Shown here piece by piece: positions 14,412-20,680 of a stretch of DNA of 37,784 bases. Position 1 is the first letter of the stretch, and every line of letters starts with the position of its first letter. Source of the stretch: Flavobacteriaceae bacterium (GTDB lineage: Bacteria > Bacteroidota > Bacteroidia > Flavobacteriales > Flavobacteriaceae); NCBI GenBank assembly GCA_947456815.1, contig CANGTL010000027.1, forward strand, positions 1-37,784, read 5' to 3'. The position numbers and the translations under genes are program-made. The notes beneath the pieces were generated by a model. The model was not told where the DNA came from. It saw nothing but the letters and a program-made list of their open reading frames with translations, and did not search any database.

Positions 14412-14861
14412 TTAATCCTCTATACCTATTAAACTTAATTTTCTATCTCTAATTTCTCTATTGTATTCTGCAACATCCTCTAATATGAATTGACTGTATA
14501 CATTGTATATTTCTGAATCATCAATCTCATATAATTTATGATCTAAATATTTTGTCATATATTCAATGTATATTGGTGTCATTAAATCATCATTAACCTC
14601 ATCATTTTCAACCACTAAATCATATTTATTAATCAGATAATCCAAATGATTTGTAATCAATATTCCAAATAAACATTGCAAATCTCTTTTATATAAGTTC
14701 TCACATTTTTTTTCAAACTTTTCTATTTCCTCTTCATCTTCCATCTCACTAGTAAAACTCTCTGTGTAATGATGAGTATGTGCGTCAACAACCTCTATTA
14801 ATTCATACTCTAAATCATTTTTAATTATCTCCAATTCCTCTTTTGTTCTGGTTTTTCTCAT
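14412..14861 (-). CDS. hypothetical acidic helical protein (island)
   Basis: 149-residue soluble protein of unknown function, strongly acidic and probably all-helical, including TSEMEDEEEIEKFEKKCENLY. A His-rich stretch DAHTHHYTES sits near residue 27. No motif tying it to a known family is evident. It heads a two-gene unit with the 159-residue gene. A -7 box TACTTTTG lies at 14938-14945 on the minus strand, and repeated AGTTACA motifs lie further upstream. Confidence 0.6.
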   Translation of the reverse strand: MRKTRTKEELEIIKNDLEYELIEVVDAHTHHYTESFTSEMEDEEEIEKFEKKCENLYKRDLQCLFGILITNHLDYLINKYDLVVENDEVNDDLMTPIYIEYMTKYLDHKLYEIDDSEIYNVYSQFILEDVAEYNREIRDRKLSLIGIED

Positions 14862-14937
14862 AAGTTTTCTTTTTTATAAATATGTTAATTTTTCTATTTA
14901 TTCTCATGTAATGTTGTTTATTTCATTATTTATTCTG

Positions 14938-14945
14938 CAAAAGTA
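14938..14945 (-). promoter_or_regulatory. -7 promoter box for the 14861-13904 gene pair
   Basis: The minus strand reads TACTTTTG, matching TAnnTTTG, 76 bp upstream of the 14861 start codon. Confidence 0.5.
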
Positions 14946-14982
14946 CAGTCAAAATAAAGGATACTCTAATAAAAGTTAAAGT

Positions 14983-15089
14983 AGTTACGATTGAGTAAAT
15001 AATGAATTAATTAAGAATAAGTTACAGAATGCTACCAAAGATTTTATCCTTGTAACTATCTGATAATGGATTTTTTTTGAAAAGTTACA
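14983..15089. promoter_or_regulatory. spaced AGTTAC(A) motifs upstream of the 14861 gene
   Basis: AGTTACG at 14983, AGTTACA at 15020-15026, inverted TGTAACT at 15051-15057, AGTTACA at 15083-15089, about 31-37 bp apart (roughly 3 helical turns). The inverted motif also occurs at 18065-18071 in front of the 18062 gene. Could be operators of an island regulator such as the XRE protein. Confidence 0.35.
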
Positions 15090-15148
15090 AATGTTAAAGT
15101 TTTCATTTGTATCATAATCAACTACTTAAAAAAAGTAATTTGAAAATG

Positions 15149-15421
15149 TTATTCTTTTGCGTTTTTAGGTAACTCAAAATTGAATAAATCAGCTGGGGAA
15201 ATATCTAAAGTTCTGATTATTTTGAATAGAGTACTTATAGTAGGATTTGTTTTTGTAGTTTCAATCCTTGCAATTTGTGAAAGTGTTAATTCTGAACGAT
15301 AGGCTAATTCCTCTTGACTGATGCCTTTTTCAGCACGGATTTCTTTTAGTCGTTTTGCTAACAACTGCAATCCCTCCTCATCAAATGTAAATGTTCTCGC
15401 TAAATTATCACTCCTTTTCAT
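15149..15421 (-). CDS. XRE-family helix-turn-helix regulator
   Basis: 90-residue DNA-binding protein. The Cro/C1-type HTH covers about residues 21-77: LKEIRAEKGISQEELAYRSE, then SQIARIETTKTNPTISTLFKII. The short N-terminal extension and ISPADLFNF tail are common in this group. Divergent from the 15608-16924 pair, with a perfect 9-4-9 dyad (15453-15474) starting 31 bp upstream of its start codon, so it probably represses itself and perhaps the rightward genes. It is the obvious candidate for the island's master regulator. Confidence 0.9.
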   Translation of the reverse strand: MKRSDNLARTFTFDEEGLQLLAKRLKEIRAEKGISQEELAYRSELTLSQIARIETTKTNPTISTLFKIIRTLDISPADLFNFELPKNAKE

Positions 15422-15452
15422 CTACCAAAAAGAAGATAATTAAAATTGTTTT

Positions 15453-15474
15453 ATTATAGCATATTTGCTATAAT
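15453..15474. promoter_or_regulatory. candidate XRE operator dyad
   Basis: ATTATAGCA (15453-15461) and TGCTATAAT (15466-15474) are perfect inverted arms with a 4-base centre, between the XRE gene and the divergent gene pair. Size and position are typical for a Cro/C1-type operator. Confidence 0.6.
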
Positions 15475-15478
15475 TTTA

Positions 15479-15486
15479 TATTTTTG
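15479..15486 (+). promoter_or_regulatory. -7 promoter box for the 15608-16924 gene pair
   Basis: TATTTTTG matches TAnnTTTG. The XRE dyad lies just upstream, across the -33 region, so repression of the rightward unit is plausible. An alternative weaker box TATCTTTA lies nearer the gene, at about 15583. Confidence 0.4.
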
Positions 15487-15607
15487 CAAAATAATTAACT
15501 AAAGTTCAGGAAGATTTTAGTTGTCAATCGTTATTAAGCAAACCTCTTTAGGTCAGAAGTATATGATTTTCGATTAATTTAATATCTTTACAAAATATAA
15601 ATAAGTT

Positions 15608-15889
15608 ATGAATATCATAGAATCAGAAGGAACAATAATTTCAATTGAAAAAATAAAGAATAGTCATTTTCTAAAAATTAAGAAACATAATGATAATCAG
15701 TATGCTTACTTTCCAATTGATAAAACACAATTGGAAAAATATTTTTCAGGAAAAATAACTACTCGTGAACTTCTAATACCATTAGATGAGTTGTCGTTTA
15801 TAGATGATTTATATACAAATATTGATAATGGACTAAAAAGAAATAGTGAAACAAAAATATTAAATAATTTAACCTTTAATAACAACTAA
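15608..15889 (+). CDS. small hypothetical protein upstream of LamG/T9SS gene (island)
   Basis: 93-residue soluble protein I do not recognise, with no signal peptide or membrane helix. The first half looks like a small beta barrel (EGTIISIEKI..SHFLKIKKHN..YAYFPI), the second half is helical and Asn-rich at the end. Its TAA (15887-15889) touches the ATG of the next gene with no spacer, so the two are almost certainly one operon. Function unknown. Confidence 0.6.
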   Translation: MNIIESEGTIISIEKIKNSHFLKIKKHNDNQYAYFPIDKTQLEKYFSGKITTRELLIPLDELSFIDDLYTNIDNGLKRNSETKILNNLTFNNN

Positions 15890-16924
15890 ATGAAAAGACT
15901 TTTACTTTTAATAGGGTTTGCATCCCTTACAATAAATGCTCAAGTACCCTCTTATGTACCAACAAACGGCTTGGGAGGTTTTTGGCCTTTTACTGGCAAT
16001 GCTAATGATATTAGTGGTAATGGAAATAATGGAATTGAAACAGGAACTACTAATTCAACCCTTTCAACTGATAGATTTGGAAATAATAATTCCTCAATTT
16101 ATTTGCCTTCAACAAGTCAAATAACAACTTCTTATTCTGGTATTTTGGGTGGTAATTCAAGAAGTGTTAATTATTGGATGAAAACAACAAATTCAGACTA
16201 TATTGTGCCAGTAGCTTGGGGGTCTATTTTAACACAAGGCGGTAGGTTTAGCTGTAGCTTTAACTATGGTAATTCAGGAGTTTCTATTGATCTTGCTAAT
16301 TCAGCAATTACATATTCTTCAAATCAACCAGTTAATGATGATAATTGGCATATGTACACTTGGGTTTTTGATAATTCAACTGGTAACACTATAAGTTTTG
16401 TCAAAATATACCAAGATGGTGTACTTTTATCCACTTTGAACACTTCTTTTAACCCCAATACAATAATAAACACCACAAATCAAAATACTTTGGGATTCAA
16501 TGGATATGATTCTTACATCGACGATGTTGGAATCTGGAATAGACCTTTAATTCAACAAGAAATTACTGATTTATTTAATGCTAATATCTGTTATCAAAAT
16601 ATTACGGTTACTGACACATTAATTATCAATGTGGGGCAGTTGTCATATAGTAATCCAGTAACATTTGCCAACAACATCACCATTGCTCCAAATCCAGCAA
16701 GTTCACAAATCAATATTAGTTTTAACAATATTAGCAATTTGAATGGTGGTACACTTAAAATTATCAATTCCTTAGGTCAACAAGTGGCAACAACTCCAAT
16801 AACGACCTCTGGTACCCAAAGCATTATGCAGTTAGCAACTTGGGGAGGATCTGGAATGTACTTTGTACAAATTATTAACCCACAAGGGCAAATTGTAGAT
16901 ATCAAAAAGATTATTTTACAATAA
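15890..16924 (+). CDS. secreted LamG-domain protein with T9SS type A sorting domain
   Basis: 344-residue exported protein. Residues 1-17 are a signal peptide (ends NAQ). Residues 20-235 form a LamG/concanavalin-like jelly-roll (FTGNANDISGNGNNG at the start, YIDDVGIWNRPLIQQEIT at the end), a fold that binds carbohydrate or protein surfaces. The C-terminal 80 residues are a T9SS type A sorting domain: IAPNPASSQINIS, LKIINSLGQQV, GMYFVQI. The protein should be exported across both membranes and released or anchored at the cell surface. It is the most distinctive cargo of the island. A strong terminator follows 22 bp after the stop codon. Its role could be surface binding; no catalytic motif is seen. 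Confidence 0.88.
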   Translation: MKRLLLLIGFASLTINAQVPSYVPTNGLGGFWPFTGNANDISGNGNNGIETGTTNSTLSTDRFGNNNSSIYLPSTSQITTSYSGILGGNSRSVNYWMKTTNSDYIVPVAWGSILTQGGRFSCSFNYGNSGVSIDLANSAITYSSNQPVNDDNWHMYTWVFDNSTGNTISFVKIYQDGVLLSTLNTSFNPNTIINTTNQNTLGFNGYDSYIDDVGIWNRPLIQQEITDLFNANICYQNITVTDTLIINVGQLSYSNPVTFANNITIAPNPASSQINISFNNISNLNGGTLKIINSLGQQVATTPITTSGTQSIMQLATWGGSGMYFVQIINPQGQIVDIKKIILQ

Positions 16925-16945
16925 GAATTAGTTAAGTTTATTTTG

Positions 16946-16977
16946 AAAGAGGATTGGTATGAACCAATCCTCTTTTT
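16946..16977 (+). terminator. Rho-independent terminator of the LamG operon
   Basis: AAAGAGGATTGGT (16946-16958) pairs perfectly with ACCAATCCTCTTT (16963-16975) around a 4-base loop, followed by T residues. Confidence 0.9.
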
Positions 16978-17069
16978 GGTTTTAGTAAACTGCTGAGGTT
17001 GGTTATTGTTTTGGAATGAATAGGTGGTTTTTGGGACGTTATTTTCTAAAAACCACACGTTGTGTAATC

Positions 17070-17240
17070 TCAACTAACTTTAATTCGTTTGGTGAATGAT
17101 TTGAAATATTCTAGGGGTGGTGGGGACTTGCCGGTAATTGGAATGTTCAGATGAGTTTTCCAAGGACAGAGGTTAATCTGCTTGGTCATCTCGAACATAG
17201 TACCAACAATAATTACTTGCCGTATAAATATCACGTTCAT
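17070..17240 (-). CDS. possible small ORF, 56 codons (uncertain)
   Basis: ATG at 17240 preceded by AGGA, stop at 17070-17072. The predicted product MNVIFIRQVIIVGTMFE... ends in a basic tail and matches nothing I know. It lies in a locally GC-richer patch (17100-17400) of the island that has no long frame, so it may instead be remnant or non-coding RNA. Confidence 0.2.
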   Translation of the reverse strand: MNVIFIRQVIIVGTMFEMTKQINLCPWKTHLNIPITGKSPPPLEYFKSFTKRIKVS

Positions 17241-17276
17241 AATAAATCGTCCTTGATTTATTATTGGGTCAGCTAC

Positions 17277-17402
17277 TTACAATGCTCTTGGACGCACCGT
17301 TATACCTATCGCTCCCGACCTTAATGCCACGATTGCACTTTGTATAATTCCCCTGGTAGTGCAGTACGATATAGAACCCAGCGTTATCTCATTATCCGCC
17401 AT
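17277..17402 (-). CDS. possible small ORF, 41 codons (uncertain)
   Basis: ATG at 17402, TAA at 17277-17279. The product starts MADNEITLGSISYC and matches nothing I know. No good ribosome-binding site. A 10-bp perfect hairpin (17239-17248 with 17255-17264) separates it from the 17070-17240 frame. The whole patch could equally be a structured RNA. Confidence 0.2.
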   Translation of the reverse strand: MADNEITLGSISYCTTRGIIQSAIVALRSGAIGITVRPRAL

Positions 17403-17463
17403 TCTATAAAGATTTTTTTATTTCTTAAATTATATATTAAGAAATGATTTGTTCCTTTTCATT

Positions 17464-17616
17464 TTAATTCAATCGTTCAATTTTGACCTTTAGTTCCAAA
17501 ACTGCATTTTGCAACCTCAACTTTTCTTTTTTCTTAAAATCCGATTCTTCTTTTAATCGGTCATTATTTTTTTTAATCTCCTCGTTCCACTTCTTAATCT
17601 TGTTCAAATTAACCAT
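17464..17616 (-). CDS. small coiled-coil protein (50 residues)
   Basis: MVNLNKIKKWNEEIKKNND... is a highly charged sequence with Leu spacing typical of a coiled coil. The ATG at 17616 lies inside the end of the 17609-17824 gene (8-bp overlap), which suggests translational coupling as third member of a small leftward operon. Function unknown. Confidence 0.5.
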   Translation of the reverse strand: MVNLNKIKKWNEEIKKNNDRLKEESDFKKKEKLRLQNAVLELKVKIERLN

Positions 17617-17824
17617 CTATTTTACTTAATTTTTCAATGAGAATCAACTCCATCAAATTAAAGAAAGTTGATTCTTGATACAAGTGCAGATTTTTATATT
17701 TAACTATTTCTGCATCTTGTTTTTTTAATTCCCTTTGGATCTTTGATTTTGGTACTTTCAAAACTGTTCTCATAGTTTCAATATCATAATACTTTTTATT
17801 TCCTTTCACTATAAATGTTACCAT
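17609..17824 (-). CDS. small putative helix-turn-helix protein (possible excisionase)
   Basis: 71 residues. YYDIETMRTVLKVPKSKIQR followed by KYKNLHLYQ resembles the layout of MerR/excisionase-type HTH_17 domains (helix-turn-helix, then a short wing). Resemblance is weak and by eye. Its start overlaps the end of the 18062-17796 gene by 29 bp and the following small gene overlaps its end. A DNA-binding excisionase next to the tyrosine integrase would make sense, but this is inference. Confidence 0.5.
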   Translation of the reverse strand: MVTFIVKGNKKYYDIETMRTVLKVPKSKIQRELKKQDAEIVKYKNLHLYQESTFFNLMELILIEKLSKIDG

Positions 17825-18062
17825 AAGTTTTTGATTTGTATATTTTTTCTAATAATCTATATTCCTCGATGAGGTCATCAATGTTTTCTTCATCATTTTC
17901 TGTTTCGTCTTGAACCTCATCACCATTAACGATCCTGTCAAACTCATCAGATAATTTGTTGTCAGGTAAGTTGGTTTCTTCCTCTGGCAGTTCTTGACTT
18001 TGACTTTTTTCCAAAAGATATTTCAGAAAGGTTGTGTGTAAATGGGATTTTTTCTTTTTCAT
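17796..18062 (-). CDS. small acidic hypothetical protein (island)
   Basis: 88 residues, from a basic start (MKKKKSHLHTTFLKYLLEK) to a long acidic stretch (DEVQDETENDEENIDDLIEEY). The frame runs up to 18161, but that extension reads through promoter-like and terminator DNA, so ATG 18062 is preferred. First gene of a three-gene overlapping unit downstream of the integrase. Not recognised. Confidence 0.5.
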   Translation of the reverse strand: MKKKKSHLHTTFLKYLLEKSQSQELPEEETNLPDNKLSDEFDRIVNGDEVQDETENDEENIDDLIEEYRLLEKIYKSKTYGNIYSERK

Positions 18063-18152
18063 CTTGTAACTTATTTTTTGCTGATTTGAATCAGTATAAG
18101 TTATATATTGACAAAATAAAGTAGTTTTTAGAAGTAAGGATTTTTTATAGAA

Positions 18153-18196
18153 AAAAACCATTTTGTATATACTTGTTTATACAAAAATGGTCTTTT
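18153..18196 (-). terminator. Rho-independent terminator of the integrase gene
   Basis: On the minus strand ACCATTTTTGTATA pairs with TATACAAAATGGT (one bulge) and is followed by seven T residues, 28 bp after the integrase stop codon. Confidence 0.8.
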
Positions 18197-18223
18197 AGGT
18201 AATAACAAAAAGACTTGATTAAA

Positions 18224-19489
18224 TTAATCTTTCTTGAATTGTTTTCTGAAAACCGTTTGAACAGATTGTGTTTTTTTATTTCTGAATCCGGTTTGAATAT
18301 AATTTTGAGTCGTATTTAATGAACTGTGACCAAGTAATACCCTTAAATCATTAACGTTAATATTTTCCATATCCAACAAAAGATTTGTAAAAGTATGTCT
18401 GCAATTATGACTAGAAACATTTGTTTCACTCAATTCATACAAGTTACATAGTTTTTTTAATCTTTCATTATACTTCACAACTAAGACCTTAAAGTGTTTG
18501 TGTTGTTCCGTTGTAAAATTATTTTTCTTGTCATAATCATTGTATATATCACTTTGAACAAAATCTTTAAATACCAATTGATTTGAAGGTTGTCGTTTTA
18601 GAAAAGTCTTCAAATGATAATTCCCGTAAATGATTTTATTATTTGAAGTGGGATTATGTTGCTCATTAAACCCAAAAATATCAATTAATATTTTTGATAT
18701 TTCTGGTGACATTGCAACAGGTATTTCATTTTTAGTTTTCAACATAGTATAAAGTATCTCATTACTTTTTATTTCACCAACTTTCAACAATAATAAATCA
18801 CTTATCCTTGAACCATTCATAAAGAATTGTAAAAGAAACATTCTACTTTCGTAAAAGTATTGTTGACCGGGTCCAATATTTAATAATTTTATTATGTCAT
18901 TGTTTTCTAATACGATTTTCTTTTTTGGTGTCGTCTTAATCTTAATCCCCTTGAATGGGTTTTTCATAATAACCACATCACTATAAATTGCATTATTAAA
19001 AATAGTATTGTAAACATTAAAATATGCCTTGATGGTACTTTGTTCTAATTCCTGCTCCTTCAAATAGTTCTTGAACTCTAAAACCATATCTGTATTAAAG
19101 TCGGTTAACTTAATGTCCTCTTTGTTGAGTTTTTTCAAATAGGTTTCAATTATATTATACGCGGAATTATAGGAATTGTAAGTGTTAAGATTTTTTTTCA
19201 AATCCCTTCTCGACTTGAAGTAAGTTAAAAAAGTATATTGGGTTTTCTGTTCACTAAACACATCTTTTTTCAATGATTCAGTAATCAGATTATTTATGTA
19301 ATCCCTATCAAAGGTGTTTGATTTTCTGAATTGTTTGAAACTTTTATCATAGTATTTAGTAAAATCCTTTTCCAGCATTCTAAACTTCAATGAAATAGTT
19401 TTTCTTTTTTTCTCTTTTACAAAGAGGATAGAAACATAACCGAAATCATCGTCTTTATGTTTTTTATTTAGAATAATGGTTGCACTCAT
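18224..19489 (-). CDS. tyrosine-type site-specific integrase
   Basis: 421-residue tyrosine recombinase of the Bacteroidetes mobile-element type. Residues 1-75 are an N-terminal arm-binding region, about 80-180 a SAM-like core-binding domain, and 195-405 the catalytic domain with Arg228 (NGSRISDLL), probable Lys253 (TKN), His361/Arg364 (HNCRHTF), His388 (LLGHSSLNTT) and nucleophile Tyr397 (QNYIQ). All catalytic residues are present, so it should be active. It sits 151 bp from the right-end 23-bp repeat and points inward. The relocated host mrp promoter box at 19659-19666 reads toward it. Confidence 0.95.
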   Translation of the reverse strand: MSATIILNKKHKDDDFGYVSILFVKEKKRKTISLKFRMLEKDFTKYYDKSFKQFRKSNTFDRDYINNLITESLKKDVFSEQKTQYTFLTYFKSRRDLKKNLNTYNSYNSAYNIIETYLKKLNKEDIKLTDFNTDMVLEFKNYLKEQELEQSTIKAYFNVYNTIFNNAIYSDVVIMKNPFKGIKIKTTPKKKIVLENNDIIKLLNIGPGQQYFYESRMFLLQFFMNGSRISDLLLLKVGEIKSNEILYTMLKTKNEIPVAMSPEISKILIDIFGFNEQHNPTSNNKIIYGNYHLKTFLKRQPSNQLVFKDFVQSDIYNDYDKKNNFTTEQHKHFKVLVVKYNERLKKLCNLYELSETNVSSHNCRHTFTNLLLDMENINVNDLRVLLGHSSLNTTQNYIQTGFRNKKTQSVQTVFRKQFKKD

Positions 19490-19547
19490 TTGGATTTCTT
19501 TTTAACTTTTGTAAAAGTAGTAAATAAAATAAAAAAGTGAGACAAAA

Positions 19548-19623
19548 GTGAGTAATTTTATTATTGTATTTTTTAAGTAATTAAACGAATTTATTTATTT
19601 AATGTATTGATTTACAATACATT
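19548..19623. promoter_or_regulatory. candidate integrase/excisionase binding region at right end
   Basis: A perfect 9-5-9 inverted repeat AATGTATTG/CAATACATT occupies 19601-19623, and GTGAGTAA at 19548-19555 recurs inverted (TTACTCAC) at 12629-12636 near the left end. The left end also has GAGTGTAAT twice, 12 bp apart (12585, 12597). Such shared subterminal motifs are what arm-type sites of tyrosine integrases look like. Inference. Confidence 0.4.
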
Positions 19624-19639
19624 TATGTATTACAAAATA

Positions 19640-19662
19640 TTAAACTGAATTTAGATTGCAAA
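19640..19662. repeat. attR-like 23-bp direct repeat
   Basis: Exact second copy of 12504-12526, same orientation. Host DNA resumes at 19663. Confidence 0.85.
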
Positions 19663-19666
19663 TATA
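19659..19666 (-). promoter_or_regulatory. displaced host mrp -7 box, now facing the integrase
   Basis: Minus strand TATATTTG matches TAnnTTTG. Its TTTG lies in the 23-bp repeat and TATA in host DNA. In the element-free arrangement it would be the mrp -7 box; in the present state transcription from it would run toward the integrase start at 19489. Confidence 0.5.
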
Positions 19667-19721
19667 GTTTGAATAGTTCAATCGATAAAAGGGAAATGGG
19701 AAAACTTTTGATAGACAACTA

Positions 19722-20051
19722 TTAAAGTTCTGTTAGTATTTCGGGTTGCCAGAAGTGCTTTTTGAAGTCGACTATTTGGTTGTTTTCGACCGCTATACCT
19801 TCGCTTTCTAGCAGTTGTTGCATGAGATTGGTTCCGTCGAAATGGTGTTTTCCCGTAAGCAAACCATTGCGATTGACGACACGATGTGCAGGAACATCTT
19901 CCATATTGTGGCAGGCATTCATAGCCCAGCCGACCATTCGTGCAGACCGACCCGTTCCCAAAGCCTTGGCTATCGCCCCATAAGAGGTAACTTTGCCATA
20001 TGGAATTTGTTTGGCAACAACATAGACGCGTTCAAAAAAGTTGGCTTCCAT
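19722..20051 (-). CDS. alkyltransferase-like (ATL) protein, MGMT family without active Cys
   Basis: 109-residue single-domain protein. YGKVTSYGAIA and GRSARMVGWAMN (probable Arg finger Arg38) match the O6-alkylguanine-DNA alkyltransferase fold, but the active-site PCHR is PAHRVV (Ala55). Cys-less ATL proteins flip and bind O6-alkylguanine without repairing it and hand the lesion to nucleotide excision repair. That role is known for the family and inferred here. ATG 20051 is preferred over an upstream start at 20084 because it gives the family N-terminus and falls 2 bp past the LysE-type stop codon. Originally the neighbour of mrp, now separated from it by the island. Confidence 0.85.
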   Translation of the reverse strand: MEANFFERVYVVAKQIPYGKVTSYGAIAKALGTGRSARMVGWAMNACHNMEDVPAHRVVNRNGLLTGKHHFDGTNLMQQLLESEGIAVENNQIVDFKKHFWQPEILTEL

Positions 20052-20053
20052 CG

Positions 20054-20680
20054 CTAATTGTAAATCAATTTGAATAAGGTACACGCTGCGATTAATGCGG
20101 TGATCGCACCAATGATGGTGTTGATGTTTTTCATGAGAAACGTGGTTTTCGCTTCAATCATCTTGAATGACACGATGTATAAATAAAAAACCGAAAAAGA
20201 ACCGATCATTACGCCCAAAACAAAGCTGATGATGTCCCATTTTTCGAAATGAAAATAGCCCGAAGTTGCTAAACTGATGGTCATAAAAACATAGAAAGGT
20301 ACCGGTAGAAAATTCAACATCGACAGCAATATTCCGTAGTAGAAGCGACTTGATTTGCCTTTGATTTTGATTTCTGCTTTTTGTCGATTTGGCTTCTTGG
20401 CAATCCAGAAAAAATAGATACTTAACGCCGTGAATATGAGAATACCAACTTCTTGTAAGAGCGAAATAATTTCTAAGTGAATGCTGATAAACCGAGCAAA
20501 AATGACGGCAACATAGGTTTGCAAAAAAACGACAATCGACGCACCTGCTGCAAAACTCAACGCTTCGTTCTTGCCTTCTTGTAGACTGATTTTGGCTGCT
20601 GTCATATTGATCAATCCCGGAAGAATAACCGCAAGAACTGCAATGACATAACCTAAAGCAAGAGGCAAGAGAAAACCCAT
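20054..20680 (-). CDS. LysE/RhtB-family exporter-like membrane protein
   Basis: 208-residue inner-membrane protein with about six hydrophobic helices (near 5-27, 43-65, 73-93, 117-137, 148-172, 185-206). PGLINMTAAKISLQEGKN near 20-37 corresponds to the PGP/G-rich signature after helix 1 in LysE-type amino-acid exporters. Substrate unknown. The start codon directly follows the trmB stop and the ATL gene follows 2 bp later, so trmB, this gene and ATL are one operon. Confidence 0.8.
   Translation of the reverse strand: MGFLLPLALGYVIAVLAVILPGLINMTAAKISLQEGKNEALSFAAGASIVVFLQTYVAVIFARFISIHLEIISLLQEVGILIFTALSIYFFWIAKKPNRQKAEIKIKGKSSRFYYGILLSMLNFLPVPFYVFMTISLATSGYFHFEKWDIISFVLGVMIGSFSVFYLYIVSFKMIEAKTTFLMKNINTIIGAITALIAACTLFKLIYN

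Larger units (their letters stand above)
12504..19662. mobile_element. about 7.1-kb integrative genomic island between mrp and the MGMT-like gene
   Basis: Bounded by exact 23-bp direct repeats, visibly AT-richer than both flanks, with a tyrosine integrase at the right end facing inward, a serine recombinase near the left end, an XRE regulator, and a series of small unknown genes plus a T9SS-secreted LamG protein as cargo. It interrupts a host gene order (trmB, LysE-type, MGMT-like, mrp, nifU-like) that I regard as conserved in Flavobacterium. No relaxase, replication protein, conjugation gene or phage structural gene is seen, so it would need outside help to move between cells. The boundaries are firm; the type (mobilisable island, satellite) is open. 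Confidence 0.85.

Noticed and set aside
16777..17073. 98-codon minus-strand frame across the LamG gene end
   Set aside because: It is antisense to the T9SS sorting domain and runs through the operon terminator.
17420..17445. Terminator hairpin TTTCTTAA/TTAAGAAA
   Set aside because: Stem of A/T pairs only and no T-run on the transcribed strand of the small-gene operon; may be chance in AT-rich DNA.
12708..19640. Island as a prophage
   Set aside because: No terminase, portal, capsid, tail or lysis gene is visible in the 7.1 kb; integrase and XRE regulator alone do not make a phage.
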